This document shows positions 24,529 to 34,019 of a DNA stretch of 64,000 bases, in pieces (the first letter of the stretch is position 1; each line of letters begins with the position of its first letter). The notes beneath the pieces are model-generated. The model worked only from the letters and a program-made list of their open reading frames with translations, made no database searches and was not told the DNA's origin. Source of the DNA: an uncultured Mobiluncus sp. (GTDB lineage Bacteria > Actinomycetota > Actinomycetes > Actinomycetales > Actinomycetaceae); the NCBI RefSeq assembly GCF_947087965.1, contig NZ_CAMUES010000004.1, forward strand, positions 124,001 through 188,000, written 5' to 3'. The position numbers were made by a program, and so were the translations under genes.

Positions 24529-24975
24529 GTGGGGTTATTGGTTTATTTTTCCTCCGCAACTGAGAACACCAAACGATTCGTGGAACGTGTCGGTGTTCCG
24601 GCGTTGCGTATCCCGTTGCACCCCGGTTCTGAACCTTTGTTGGTCGATGAGGAATATGTGCTCATGGTGCCCTCATACGGCGGCGGGGACACCAGTAAAG
24701 CAGTTCCCAAACAAGTCATCAAGTTTTTGAACATCGAACACAACCGCAACTTATGTCGCGGCGTAATTTCCAGCGGAAATATCAATTTCGGCGAGGCCTA
24801 TTGCATCGCCGGCAAAGTACTTTCTCGCAAACTCAAGGTTCCCTTCCTGTACAAATTTGAACTATTGGGAACCCCGGAAGATGTAACTGCAGTCAGAAAA
24901 GGATTGGAAGAATTTTGGGCGAACCTACACTCTCAACAAGCGGAATCGGACTCCCCGGCGTCTCCGGAGTCATGA
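24529..24975 (+). CDS. nrdI: NrdI flavodoxin-like protein
   Basis: 148 residues from GTG 24529 with TAAGG upstream. The FMN loops LVYFSSATENTKRFVE and VPSYGGGD and the SSGNINFGEAYC segment are typical. NrdI supplies the oxidant for assembly of the Mn(III)2-tyrosyl cofactor of NrdF. Its last bases overlap the nrdE start (ATGA at 24972-24975). Confidence 0.95.
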   Translation: MGLLVYFSSATENTKRFVERVGVPALRIPLHPGSEPLLVDEEYVLMVPSYGGGDTSKAVPKQVIKFLNIEHNRNLCRGVISSGNINFGEAYCIAGKVLSRKLKVPFLYKFELLGTPEDVTAVRKGLEEFWANLHSQQAESDSPASPES

Positions 24976-27116
24976 CTGACACACTCGAAGACGAATTCCT
25001 CGACCCCGAACACGATTACCACTCGCTAAACGCGAAACTGAACCTCTACGGTGAGGATGGGAAAATCCAGTTCGATGCGGACCAGGAAGCTGCTCGCCAG
25101 TACTTCTTACAGCATGTGAACAAGAACACGGTGTTCTTCCACGATTTGAAAGAGAAGCTCGACTACCTAGTCGAGGAAGGCTACTACGAGGCGGAAACTC
25201 TCAAACAATACAGTTTTGAGTTCATCAAGTCCCTGTACGAAAAGGCCTACAGTCACAAGTTCCGGTTCCCGACTTTCCTGGGTGCGTTCAAATACTACAC
25301 TTCCTACACGCTCAAGACGTTCGACGGCAAGCGTTACCTGGAACGTTTCGAGGATCGCGTATGCATGGTGGCGTTGTACCTGGCGCGCGGCGATGAACAG
25401 CTGGCCGTGGACATCATGGAAGAAATTATTTCGGGACGCTACCAGCCCGCCACCCCCACTTTCCTCAACGCCGGAAAGAAAGCTCGTGGAGAGATGGTTT
25501 CGTGCTTCCTGGTGCGCCTGGAGGACAATATGGAGTCCATCGCCCGGGGCATCAACTCCGCCCTGCAGCTGTCCAAGCGCGGGGGCGGCGTCGCTTTGCT
25601 GCTGACGAATCTGCGCGAGGCGGGCGCTCCGATTAAAAAGATTCAAAACCAGTCCTCCGGCGTGGTTCCGGTGATGAAACTGCTGGAAGATTCATTTTCG
25701 TACGCAAACCAGCTGGGAGCTCGCCAGGGCGCGGGAGCGGTCTACATCAGCGCGTTCCACCCTGACATCATGTCTTTCCTGGACACCAAGCGTGAGAACG
25801 CAGACGAAAAGATTCGTATCAAGACCCTGTCCCTGGGGGTGATGGTTCCCGACATCATTTTCGAGCTGGCACGCAACAAAGAACCCATGTACCTGTTTAG
25901 TCCCTACGATGTCGAGCAGGTTTACGGGGTGCCTTTCAGCGATATTTCCGTCACGGAAAAGTACCGCGAGATGGTTGACAACCCTAACATCCGCAAGAAA
26001 AAGATTGACGCCCGCAAGTTTTTCCAAACCCTGGCGGAAATCCAATTCGAGTCCGGCTATCCCTATATCGTTTTCGAGGACACCGTGAACCGGGCAAACC
26101 CGATTGACGGACGCATCATCATGTCAAACCTGTGCTCCGAGATTCTCCAGGTCTCCGAGCCCTCCGTATTGAATGAGGACCTGTCGTACGCGAAAGTCGG
26201 CAAAGACATTTCTTGCAACCTTGGTTCCATGAACATCGCCAAAACCTTGGAATCCCCCGATTTTGCGAAATCTATCAACGTAGCGATTCGCGCTTTGACG
26301 GCGGTGTCAGATTTGACGAACGTGGAGTGCGTGCCGACTATCCAACGCGGCAACTCGATGTCTCACGCCATCGGTTTGGGAGCGATGAACCTGCACGGCT
26401 GTCTGGCGAAAAACCGGATCTTCTACGGTTCGGACGAAGGTCTGGACTTTACGAATATGTACTTTTACGCCACGGCGTTCTATGCCCTCAAAGCGTCTCA
26501 CGCTTTGGCAGTAGAGCGTGGGGTCACTTTTGAGGGCTTCGAACGTTCCCAGTACGCCAGTGGAGAATACTTTGAAAAGTATCTTCAGGGGGACTGGACT
26601 CCCAAGACCGCCAAGGTTCGCGAGCTGTTCGAAAAATCCTCGATTCACCTGCCGACCCCGGAAGATTGGCGAGCCCTAGCCGTGGACATCAAGCGTGACG
26701 GCATGTACAACCAAAATTTGCAGGCCATTCCGCCCACCGGTTCGATTTCTTACATCAATAACTCGACCTCGTCGATTCATCCCATCGCCTCCAAGATTGA
26801 AATCCGCAAGGAAGGCAAAATTGGCCGCGTGTACTATCCGGCACCCTATATGACTAACGACAACCTTGATTACTACCAGGATGCCTATGAAATCGGGTAT
26901 GAAAAGATTATCGACACCTACGCTGAGGCCACGAAGCACGTGGATCAGGGGCTGAGCCTGACTCTGTTCTTCCCGGACACGATTACGACTCGTGACGTGA
27001 ATAAAGCCCAGATTTATGCCTGGCGCAAAGGCATCAAGTCGCTGTACTACATCCGTCTGCGCCAAGCCGCCTTGGAAGGCACCGAGGTGCAAGGCTGCGT
27101 CAGCTGTATGCTCTAA
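24972..27116 (+). CDS. nrdE: Ribonucleoside-diphosphate reductase class Ib, alpha subunit
   Basis: 714 residues from the ATG overlapping the nrdI stop; an earlier in-frame ATG at 24915 lies inside nrdI. Active-site parts are PATPTFLNAGKK, VSCFLV, SNLCSEIL (the NxCxE catalytic set), the radical-transfer Tyr pair near SLYYIRLRQ and the C-terminal redox Cys pair QGCVSCML. It reduces ribonucleoside diphosphates with NrdF. As in other class Ib enzymes there is no N-terminal ATP cone. It is followed by a terminator, which separates it from nrdF. Confidence 0.97.
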   Translation: MTDTLEDEFLDPEHDYHSLNAKLNLYGEDGKIQFDADQEAARQYFLQHVNKNTVFFHDLKEKLDYLVEEGYYEAETLKQYSFEFIKSLYEKAYSHKFRFPTFLGAFKYYTSYTLKTFDGKRYLERFEDRVCMVALYLARGDEQLAVDIMEEIISGRYQPATPTFLNAGKKARGEMVSCFLVRLEDNMESIARGINSALQLSKRGGGVALLLTNLREAGAPIKKIQNQSSGVVPVMKLLEDSFSYANQLGARQGAGAVYISAFHPDIMSFLDTKRENADEKIRIKTLSLGVMVPDIIFELARNKEPMYLFSPYDVEQVYGVPFSDISVTEKYREMVDNPNIRKKKIDARKFFQTLAEIQFESGYPYIVFEDTVNRANPIDGRIIMSNLCSEILQVSEPSVLNEDLSYAKVGKDISCNLGSMNIAKTLESPDFAKSINVAIRALTAVSDLTNVECVPTIQRGNSMSHAIGLGAMNLHGCLAKNRIFYGSDEGLDFTNMYFYATAFYALKASHALAVERGVTFEGFERSQYASGEYFEKYLQGDWTPKTAKVRELFEKSSIHLPTPEDWRALAVDIKRDGMYNQNLQAIPPTGSISYINNSTSSIHPIASKIEIRKEGKIGRVYYPAPYMTNDNLDYYQDAYEIGYEKIIDTYAEATKHVDQGLSLTLFFPDTITTRDVNKAQIYAWRKGIKSLYYIRLRQAALEGTEVQGCVSCML

Positions 27117-27139
27117 GTCTTTCTGACTGCTTATATACG

Positions 27140-27187
27140 AGACATCCCCGGTTGAAGTGTGAATCACGTCAACTGGGGATGTCTTTC
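27140..27187 (+). terminator. Terminator of nrdHIE
   Basis: GACATCCCC (27141-27149) pairs with GGGGATGTC (27175-27183), with further GTTGA/TCAAC pairs inside, and TTTC follows. It lies 24 bp after the nrdE stop. Confidence 0.8.
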
Positions 27188-27209
27188 TAAGAGGGATGAA
27201 CTGGGTATC

Positions 27210-28115
27210 TTACTTGGGTTGGAGGGCTTCTGAAACCAGGTATTGCAGCAGCACCATCGGAGTGCGAGCTCGCGGGTTGACCTCCCCGCGAGAGTTCAAA
27301 CAACCTGCTGAAAACAGGAAATTATTGAATACCTCCACAGCTTCACCTACCGCCTCTGGGGTGGCATCTTGTCCCATCTCATGCAGCAGGTCGACCGCCA
27401 CCGTCCGCGGGTCGTCTGACTCTGCCCAGTCACAATAGTCGAAAGCCTGTGCGAGTGCCCCAATAATGAGACGCAGGAAAAACTCATCTTCATCGCTATC
27501 GCTCAAGGCGAAGGCCACCATCGGCAAGATAGGCTGCGGCGAACGCAACTGACGAATCCCCATCAGCGAAAGCATGACTTGGGGACCGGCTAAGTTAATG
27601 AGCTTCGACTTCACCGCCATGAGGAAATAGGCTTGCAAGGAATTCGACAAGGAAATCACAAAGTCATCGGGAAGGTGATTCACGTCCATTGGGGAATCCG
27701 GATGGACGGCTTTTATCTGTACTAGGTTGTCATCGCCGTACCGGACAGAGCACGAGGAAACCGCGGAGGGAATATATTGCCCAGCAGCCAAATCGCTACC
27801 ATCGGAGCAGTCTGCGAGAGGGGTGTGGCTAGGCAGTACAAAATCCAATAAATCCGGACCGGGATGCTGCATCAAATCCATGAAGTCCTGCATGTCCAAA
27901 CCCGCGCAGCCATCCCGCAGCTGGGACAAAATCCAAGCTAGCGGTCGATTCAATGCCCGTTCCGCGACCTCCACCATCGCGGGAGTAATCGGCTGGTTAG
28001 ACAGCTCGAGCAGATATAAACCCAGCTTGGATCCGGGTTGCAGATGTAGCAACCGGTCTCCCAGCTGCGAAACCGGCTGCTGGGTTGCCAAGCGAATCAA
28101 GTCCAAGTCTTCCAC
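27210..28115 (-). CDS. Unknown protein encoded antisense between nrdE and nrdF
   Basis: 301 residues, acidic, largely helical, no membrane segment or signal peptide. The N-terminus (MEDLDLIRLATQQPVSQLGDRLL) and the acidic run DSDEDEFFLRLIIGALAQAFDYCDW are notable. No domain is recognised. The gene interrupts the usual nrdHIEF order on the opposite strand and is convergent with nrdE and divergent from nrdF. Reading-frame length and codon use support a real gene. Confidence 0.75.
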   Translation of the reverse strand: MEDLDLIRLATQQPVSQLGDRLLHLQPGSKLGLYLLELSNQPITPAMVEVAERALNRPLAWILSQLRDGCAGLDMQDFMDLMQHPGPDLLDFVLPSHTPLADCSDGSDLAAGQYIPSAVSSCSVRYGDDNLVQIKAVHPDSPMDVNHLPDDFVISLSNSLQAYFLMAVKSKLINLAGPQVMLSLMGIRQLRSPQPILPMVAFALSDSDEDEFFLRLIIGALAQAFDYCDWAESDDPRTVAVDLLHEMGQDATPEAVGEAVEVFNNFLFSAGCLNSRGEVNPRARTPMVLLQYLVSEALQPK

Positions 28116-28324
28116 TGTTTCTTGCCTTCAAACACCTTTTACTCTGTTTGCACATCCTCATCGTTGAGTTAGTTCATTTCTGTTCCTACCCTATCCGCAC
28201 CGCGGTTTTTTTGTATCCCAAATTGAAACCTGGGTCTCACGGGATAGACTGGGAAAGTCAGTTTCGCGCGATATTTCCTGCTTTGCGCAAACCCAAAAAT
28301 ACTATTGAATTCAAGGAGAAACTC

Positions 28325-29293
28325 GTGGTCATTGGGATTCCAAAAACCGTGCAAGCCATTAACTGGAATGACATCGAAGATGACAAAGATTTGGAGGTGT
28401 GGGATCGTCTGACCGGGAATTTCTGGCTTCCGGAAAAGATTCCACTCTCTAACGATATTCCCTCATGGAAAACCTTGAACGAAGACGAAAAGAACATGAC
28501 GAACCGCGTGTTCACCGGTCTGACCCTGCTGGACACCATCCAGGGCACGGTGGGCGCGGTTTCGTTGATTCCGGATTCCCGGACTCCCCACGAAGAAGCG
28601 GTTTACACCAACATCGCATTCATGGAATCGGTGCACGCCAAGTCCTATTCCTCGGTATTCTCGACCCTGCTGTCCACCGAGGAAATCAACGAGTCTTTCC
28701 GCTGGTCCGAGGAAAACGAATACCTCCAAAAGAAAGCCCATATCGTGCTGGACTATTACCACGGCAATGACCCGGAAAAGCGCAAGGTCGCCTCAACCAT
28801 GCTGGAATCTTTCCTGTTCTACAGTGGTTTTTACGCACCGATGTACTGGTCGGCTCACGCGAAACTGACTAACACCGCTGACCTTATCCGCCTCATCATC
28901 CGCGATGAGGCAGTTCACGGCTACTACATCGGCTACAAGTATCAATTGGCTATCCGCGAATCTTCCGAGTCCCGGCGCCAAGAGATGAAGGATTACACGT
29001 TCTCCTTGCTGATGGACCTCTACGACAACGAAGAACTGTACACCGAGACCCTCTACGACCCGCTGGGCTTGACGGAAGATGTCAAGAAGTTCCTCAAGTA
29101 CAACGCGAATAAGGCTTTGATGAACCTGGGTTACGAAGCCCTCTTCACAGCTGACCAGGTTGACGTCAATCCCGCGATTTTGGCAGCTTTGTCGCCCGCA
29201 GCCGATGAAAACCATGACTTCTTCTCCGGTTCGGGTTCCTCCTACGCCATTGGCACTGCCGAGGAAACCGAGGACGCCGACTGGGAGTTCTAG
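28325..29293 (+). CDS. nrdF: Ribonucleoside-diphosphate reductase class Ib, beta subunit
   Basis: 322 residues from GTG 28325, which has AAGGAG six bases upstream; the longer frame upstream is not family-like. The metal ligands are in NIAFMESVHAKSYS (ExxH) and IIRDEAVHGYYIGYK (second ExxH), and the radical Tyr lies just after the first ExxH (SYSSVFSTL). The C-terminus EDADWEF is the peptide that binds NrdE. It carries the Mn2/Tyr radical cofactor. It has its own upstream region, separate from nrdHIE. Confidence 0.96.
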   Translation: MVIGIPKTVQAINWNDIEDDKDLEVWDRLTGNFWLPEKIPLSNDIPSWKTLNEDEKNMTNRVFTGLTLLDTIQGTVGAVSLIPDSRTPHEEAVYTNIAFMESVHAKSYSSVFSTLLSTEEINESFRWSEENEYLQKKAHIVLDYYHGNDPEKRKVASTMLESFLFYSGFYAPMYWSAHAKLTNTADLIRLIIRDEAVHGYYIGYKYQLAIRESSESRRQEMKDYTFSLLMDLYDNEELYTETLYDPLGLTEDVKKFLKYNANKALMNLGYEALFTADQVDVNPAILAALSPAADENHDFFSGSGSSYAIGTAEETEDADWEF

Positions 29294-29482
29294 ACTTCTT
29301 CAAGATTGAATCCAACCGTTAGTCCACGCTACTTCCCGGTTGGGAGTATTCTTGTTAGCAGTAGGCCGTTTCCGTACTGTCGCGGATACGGTGTGCATTT
29401 ACTTTGTGAATGTTCTTCTACGTCTAGCGTTCAAATTTGATAGAATGCAGTGTTTAATATCAACGTAATCGAGGTGTAATAC

Positions 29483-30232
29483 TTGTCTCGCCAAATTATC
29501 TTGTCCCAAGAGGCCGTGGAAGCCGGTCTGTGGTATGTGCTTTCTCTGCGTTATCAGGACGAAATCGATCGCGAGCTGAAACAGTTTCCAGCCGACATGA
29601 TTGATTACTGGGCGGCCAAGCTAAAGATTAACTCTCAAATGAAGACTGAACTGGCTGAGGTTCTGGCCGAGGAATGCGAGGTCGTTAAGACCCAGCAGGC
29701 GGCCGACAAGGAACTCGGCGCGGAAAAGGAAAACTACATTTTTCCGTCCATTGATGAGGTCTGGCCGCGTATCGTGCTGGCCAAGAAGCGTGCGCATGAC
29801 CATCAGGAAACCACCATCCCCGCTGCAGTCTATGAGCGGCTGCGTACCCAAGACATCACCAGTCGAGGGGTGCATTCTTCACAGGGCATGGTGCGCTGGC
29901 CGCCGACTTGCCAAACCATCACCAAGCGGTGCGGAGGCTCGTGGAACGAAGCACTGCACAACATGGGACTGATGACCTCCAAACGAGGTCGCTCTCGGGG
30001 CTCTTTAAAGTTCACCGATGAGATTTACCTGCGCGCCGGTGCCGAATTTTTGATGCACTGCAACGAAATCGGTAAGGGCTCCACCGTGGCCTACTACTGT
30101 CAGTGGGTAGCGCGGGAACGTCGAGCTGGACGGGTCTGGCCATCTGCCGCGGCGCAGCGTCAGTTGCGCGGCACCTGGAATCATGTCATGGAACTGGCAA
30201 ACCAAATGGTGAAATCTAAGAGCTTTTCCTGA
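29483..30232 (+). CDS. Protein with two homing-endonuclease-associated-type repeats
   Basis: 249 residues from TTG 29483 with GAGGTG seven bases upstream. Two related C-terminal units are seen: WPPTCQTITKRCGGSWNEAL (about 130-155) and VWPSAAAQRQLRGTWNHVME (about 215-240). Both follow the pattern WP-x(5)-(I/R)-x(4)-G-x-WN that is known from homing-endonuclease-associated and related DNA-binding repeats. The N-terminal half is helical and charged. No nuclease motif is visible, so a DNA-binding or regulatory role is the best guess. Confidence 0.7.
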   Translation: MSRQIILSQEAVEAGLWYVLSLRYQDEIDRELKQFPADMIDYWAAKLKINSQMKTELAEVLAEECEVVKTQQAADKELGAEKENYIFPSIDEVWPRIVLAKKRAHDHQETTIPAAVYERLRTQDITSRGVHSSQGMVRWPPTCQTITKRCGGSWNEALHNMGLMTSKRGRSRGSLKFTDEIYLRAGAEFLMHCNEIGKGSTVAYYCQWVARERRAGRVWPSAAAQRQLRGTWNHVMELANQMVKSKSFS

Positions 30233-30298
30233 GTTTTTTCACATCAGGCGATATCCTGAATGTCGCGAGTCTGATTTTCGATTCCACTGGGAGGAAAA

Positions 30299-32212
30299 GT
30301 GAACACACTTCACGGCGAACGACATCTTTTTCGTCATTTGGGGGGTACTTGCCTGGCGGTTTTCTCGCTGGCAGGTTTGGCTCTCACTGGTTTCAGTCTG
30401 AGCCCGGCTTACGGGCAAGACTCGGATTCCACCCCCGCGGTCCAATCCGAGTTCACCTCTGCGGTCGTAGGGTTTAAACCCGGAATGATTATTTCCGATG
30501 AGGTTTTTTACAACCCCAACACCATGGACGCCAACGCTATTCAGCAGTTCTTGAACGCGAAAGGACGAGCTTGCCAGCCAGGTGTAGACACGATTACCAT
30601 CCCGGCTCCCCAAGATCAGCCAGATGCTCAGCCCACCACGCAAGAAATCACCATTCCTTGCCTCAAAGACTACGTCTTGGACACCCCGGATCGTCCGGCT
30701 GATGCCTATTGCCGTGGTGCCTATCAAGGAGCCGAAGGCGAGAGCGCCGCGCAAATCATCTGGAAAGTCAGCCAGGCTTGCCAGATCAACCCCCAGGTAT
30801 TACTGGTAACTCTACAAAAAGAACAGAGCCTGATTACCGCTTCGGATAAGGCTTTGAAACTGTCGCGATACCAGAAGGCTATGGGGTACGGCTGCCCGGA
30901 TACGGCCCCGTGCGACACCCAGTACTACGGATTCTTTAACCAGGTTTATCAAGCTGCACACCGTTTCCAGTACTACCAAAAGCATCCGACAAAATTCCGT
31001 CATCGTGCCGGGCGAGTCAATGACCTGCTGTATCACCCGTCTCGGAATCAGGATGGCTCCTACAAGTGCGGAACTGCTCCAATTTTCATTGAAAACCAAG
31101 CGACCGCGGGGCTGTACAACTACACTCCTTACACACCGAATGAGGCGGCCCTAGCCGCCGGAGGTGGCCTGGGAGACAAGTGCTCCAGCTACGGAAACCG
31201 CAACTTTTATCGGTTCTTTACGTCCTGGTTTGGTTCTGCCGGTACGTCTAATGCGATTCCCTCGCTGCGGATTTCGGGCGCTAGTCGAATTGAGACCGCT
31301 GCGGGAATCTCAGCTCGGGCTTTTCCCGGTGGTTCGCAACGGGTTTATTTAGCTCGTGCAGATATGCCCATTGATGCTTTAGCGGGCGGGATTCTGCCTG
31401 ATGGTCCGGTGTTGCTGGTTCCCATCAACGGTCCCATTCCCTCTGCAGTTACTCGGGAAATCAACCGGCTGCAAGCCACTACCGTGGTGGCTCTAGGCGG
31501 GCCGGGAGCAATTCCTGATGCGGTTCTGGCAAACGCGGCGCAAGGGCGTCAAACTTCGCGAATCTTCGGTCCAGATCGATACGCCACAGCTATCGCGATT
31601 TCACATCACGCGTTCCCACAGGGCGCCAAGCGGATTTATATTGCCGATGGCGTGGGGGCTAACGGTGCGGGTTCTCCCGATGCGGTCGTTGGGGGAACTC
31701 TGAGCGATGGTCCGGTTTTGATAGTCAACCCACGCAGTCCTGAGACGTGGAAGTACGTCGCTTCTGAAGTTTCTGACCTACATGTTTCCGAAGTCGTTGG
31801 TTTGGGTGGGTCCGGTATCCTCCCGCAGGAGGCCCTCACTACGATTGCGGCTCAATCGGGAGCGAACGTCTCCCGTCTGGCTGGGGCGGATCGTTACGGT
31901 ACCGCGGCTGCTATCTCAGCTCATGCCTATCCCGCGATAGCGCGGCTAGATGAGACCGGTGCGCCAACCGTGAGCGATTATGTCGCTTACATTGCTCGCG
32001 GCGATAACTTTGCGGATGCATTGGTGGCTGGAGCTTTGCGAGACGGTCCGGTGCTGCTGGTACCTTCCCGTACCAACCAAGCCCCCGCTCCGGTGGCGAA
32101 CTATCTGGGCAGCTTACATCCCAACACGATTATTGCTCTGGGCGGTTTAGGAGCGGTGCATCCCGACACCGTTGAAGCTGTGGTAGCTGCGACCAAGTCG
32201 GGTTTACAATAA
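30299..32212 (+). CDS. Secreted cell-wall-binding (CWB2) protein with lysozyme-like domain
   Basis: 637 residues from GTG 30299 with GGGAGG upstream. A signal peptide (to about residue 39, AYG) is followed by a Cys-rich domain (about 55-315) with QIIWKVSQACQINPQVLLVT, LQKEQSLITAS, a Tyr/Gln-rich middle (QYYGFFNQVYQAAHRFQYY) and YNYTPYTPNEAA. Three CWB2 repeats (PF04122 type) follow, each opening with RIETAAG-, RIFGPDRYATA- or RLAGADRYGTA-like sequence and ending VVALGGPGAI. CWB2 triplets bind wall polymers. The INPQVLLVTLQKEQ segment resembles the catalytic-Glu helix of lytic transglycosylases, so a wall-cutting role is inferred. Confidence 0.85.
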   Translation: MNTLHGERHLFRHLGGTCLAVFSLAGLALTGFSLSPAYGQDSDSTPAVQSEFTSAVVGFKPGMIISDEVFYNPNTMDANAIQQFLNAKGRACQPGVDTITIPAPQDQPDAQPTTQEITIPCLKDYVLDTPDRPADAYCRGAYQGAEGESAAQIIWKVSQACQINPQVLLVTLQKEQSLITASDKALKLSRYQKAMGYGCPDTAPCDTQYYGFFNQVYQAAHRFQYYQKHPTKFRHRAGRVNDLLYHPSRNQDGSYKCGTAPIFIENQATAGLYNYTPYTPNEAALAAGGGLGDKCSSYGNRNFYRFFTSWFGSAGTSNAIPSLRISGASRIETAAGISARAFPGGSQRVYLARADMPIDALAGGILPDGPVLLVPINGPIPSAVTREINRLQATTVVALGGPGAIPDAVLANAAQGRQTSRIFGPDRYATAIAISHHAFPQGAKRIYIADGVGANGAGSPDAVVGGTLSDGPVLIVNPRSPETWKYVASEVSDLHVSEVVGLGGSGILPQEALTTIAAQSGANVSRLAGADRYGTAAAISAHAYPAIARLDETGAPTVSDYVAYIARGDNFADALVAGALRDGPVLLVPSRTNQAPAPVANYLGSLHPNTIIALGGLGAVHPDTVEAVVAATKSGLQ

Positions 32213-32245
32213 CAATTTCAACCGTAACCGGTTAACCTGGTTCAC

Positions 32246-32914
32246 TTACGCAGGCAGGTTCCAAATGCGGTCTGCCCGCGCTCGAGAACTCTGGACCAGC
32301 AGCCGGTTCGGTTCGTCAACCCGCTGCACCCAAGCGAGCGCCTGTTCCGGGGTTCTGCCGTGATGCGTGTGGCGAGCGACTAGGCGAGCCTGCGTTACCT
32401 CCGGCGAAGCCTCCAGGTAAATCAACAGGTCGATTGCCTCGCGAACCAGGGACCAGGCCCCGTCTTGCAGTGCCAGGTAGTTGCCTTCCGTAAGTACCAC
32501 GCCTTCTCGTTCGACTTTGTAACGTGCCGCGATAGCTTGACCAAGCTGACGGTCGTATCCGGGAGCGTACACCACCGTTTTGGCATCGTGGGCCCGATCC
32601 AAAGCCATCAGGTAGCCCACCACATCAAAAGTGTCCGGACGTCCTTTATAGTCGCTGAGACACTCGGCTTGTAGGACTTCGTTTGACTTGTGGAAGCCAT
32701 CCATCGGAATGATGCCGGCTAACAGCGGCTGTGTCCCTAAAACAGCTCCGTCCAGCAACTTCCCCAGCCTGGCTACTGCCTCAGATTTACCCACTCCGGG
32801 GGCACCGGTAAAGCCAACCACGCGCAAGACGCGTCCGTTGTCAGCCAGTTCCTTTAGCTCCGTGGCCAAATCGCTCAGCAGTTCATCAAGGGTACCTGAG
32901 AATGTCTGGACCAT
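32246..32914 (-). CDS. P-loop nucleoside/sugar kinase (YfdH-YggC/pantothenate kinase-like fold)
   Basis: 222 residues. Walker A is FTGAPGVGKSE, the acidic residue is in IIPMDGFHKSNE (typical of the uridine kinase/phosphoribulokinase/pantothenate kinase group), the DTFDVVGYL segment follows, and VLTEGNYLAL is the catalytic strand. The same small family is annotated elsewhere as nucleoside/nucleotide kinase or fructose-transport-linked kinase. It lies on the opposite strand between the two paralogous wall-associated genes. The substrate is unknown. Confidence 0.8.
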   Translation of the reverse strand: MVQTFSGTLDELLSDLATELKELADNGRVLRVVGFTGAPGVGKSEAVARLGKLLDGAVLGTQPLLAGIIPMDGFHKSNEVLQAECLSDYKGRPDTFDVVGYLMALDRAHDAKTVVYAPGYDRQLGQAIAARYKVEREGVVLTEGNYLALQDGAWSLVREAIDLLIYLEASPEVTQARLVARHTHHGRTPEQALAWVQRVDEPNRLLVQSSRARADRIWNLPA

Positions 32915-33020
32915 ATTTATCCTCGGTTCGCTTTGGTTGAAATGAGTTCGCTATCTCTCAGTCTAACAGCCCGAGCGTCCCTCCTGGGAGGTAGGTTACG
33001 ATGGTGAGGTGTCCTCAAGA

Positions 33021-33935
33021 ATGCCCCAGCGTCCCTCCCGGGGAGCCTACCCGTCAGCGGGCGCTTCCGTACGAGTGAAGCGACGCAAGGGTGGGTTTTT
33101 TCGTGCCCTCCTGGTGATTTTGGGTCTAGCCATGGTCGCACTAGGTTTGGGCGCGGCTTTGGCTGCGGCGGGGATTCATTTTTTGGCCAATACTGAGGAA
33201 CCGGCTTCTCCAACGGCGACCCGTCCCGCGGCTCCCGCCCTTGACTTGTCTGGATTCGACCCCGGAAACATTATTTCTGACGCGGTTTTCTACGATTACC
33301 AATCCATGAGCCAAGCGGATATAGAGAACTTTATTCGCGACAAGAACGCGGGGTGCGTGAGTCTTTCCACCCCCTGTTTGGCTGACTACACCGAGGACAC
33401 TATTGACGTTCCCGCTTCGCCGCGCTGTGAGGGCTACCCAGGGGCACCGGGAGAATCCGCGGGAACCATCATCTATAAAACCGCCCAATCGTGCAAGATT
33501 AATCCTCAGGTCCTGCTGGTGTTGCTGCAGAAGGAACAGGGTCTGCTCACGGCCTCTGATTACAACCTGTCCCCTAGCCGCTATGAGGTCGCAGCGGGGT
33601 TTGCTTGCCCTGATGGGGGGAATTGTGACCCACAATACTTTGGTTTTGGAACCCAGGTTTACTATGCTGCGGCTCAGTTTCAGCGCTATCGGCAAAACCC
33701 TGCGCAGTTCCCTTTCCGCACCGGGATAGCCAACAATATCCCCTATTCCCCCCTGGCCAGCTGCGGTTCGGCTCCGGTGGTTTTGGCTAACCAGGCTACC
33801 ACGGCGCTTTACAACTACACGCCTTATCAGCCGGATTCTGCTTTGCTGAGCGGGACGCCCGGCGAATGCTCCAGTTACGGAAACGCGAATTTTTACGGGA
33901 TTTTTAAGGCCTGGTTCGGAGATTCACGTCGATAA
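33021..33935 (+). CDS. Membrane-anchored paralogue of the lysozyme-like domain
   Basis: 304 residues from ATG 33021 with GAGGTG nine bases upstream (GTG 33009 is an alternative). A basic N-terminus (VKRRKGG) and one membrane helix (about 25-55) anchor an outer domain that aligns end to end with the N-terminal domain of the CWB2 protein at 30299: NIISDAVFYDYQSMSQADIE, QSCKINPQVLLVLLQKEQGL, FACPDGGNCDPQYFGF, ALYNYTPYQPDSALL, CSSYGNANFYGIFKAWFG. Cys positions are shared. It lacks the CWB2 repeats. It is probably the membrane-bound form of the same enzyme or binder. Confidence 0.8.
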   Translation: MPQRPSRGAYPSAGASVRVKRRKGGFFRALLVILGLAMVALGLGAALAAAGIHFLANTEEPASPTATRPAAPALDLSGFDPGNIISDAVFYDYQSMSQADIENFIRDKNAGCVSLSTPCLADYTEDTIDVPASPRCEGYPGAPGESAGTIIYKTAQSCKINPQVLLVLLQKEQGLLTASDYNLSPSRYEVAAGFACPDGGNCDPQYFGFGTQVYYAAAQFQRYRQNPAQFPFRTGIANNIPYSPLASCGSAPVVLANQATTALYNYTPYQPDSALLSGTPGECSSYGNANFYGIFKAWFGDSRR

Positions 33936-34019
33936 ATATGCTCATTGATGCAGCTAGTAAGCATTTATGAGGATTTTTAAAGCACCTTATTTGGGCACGG
34001 GTTAACCAGGTAGATTTCC

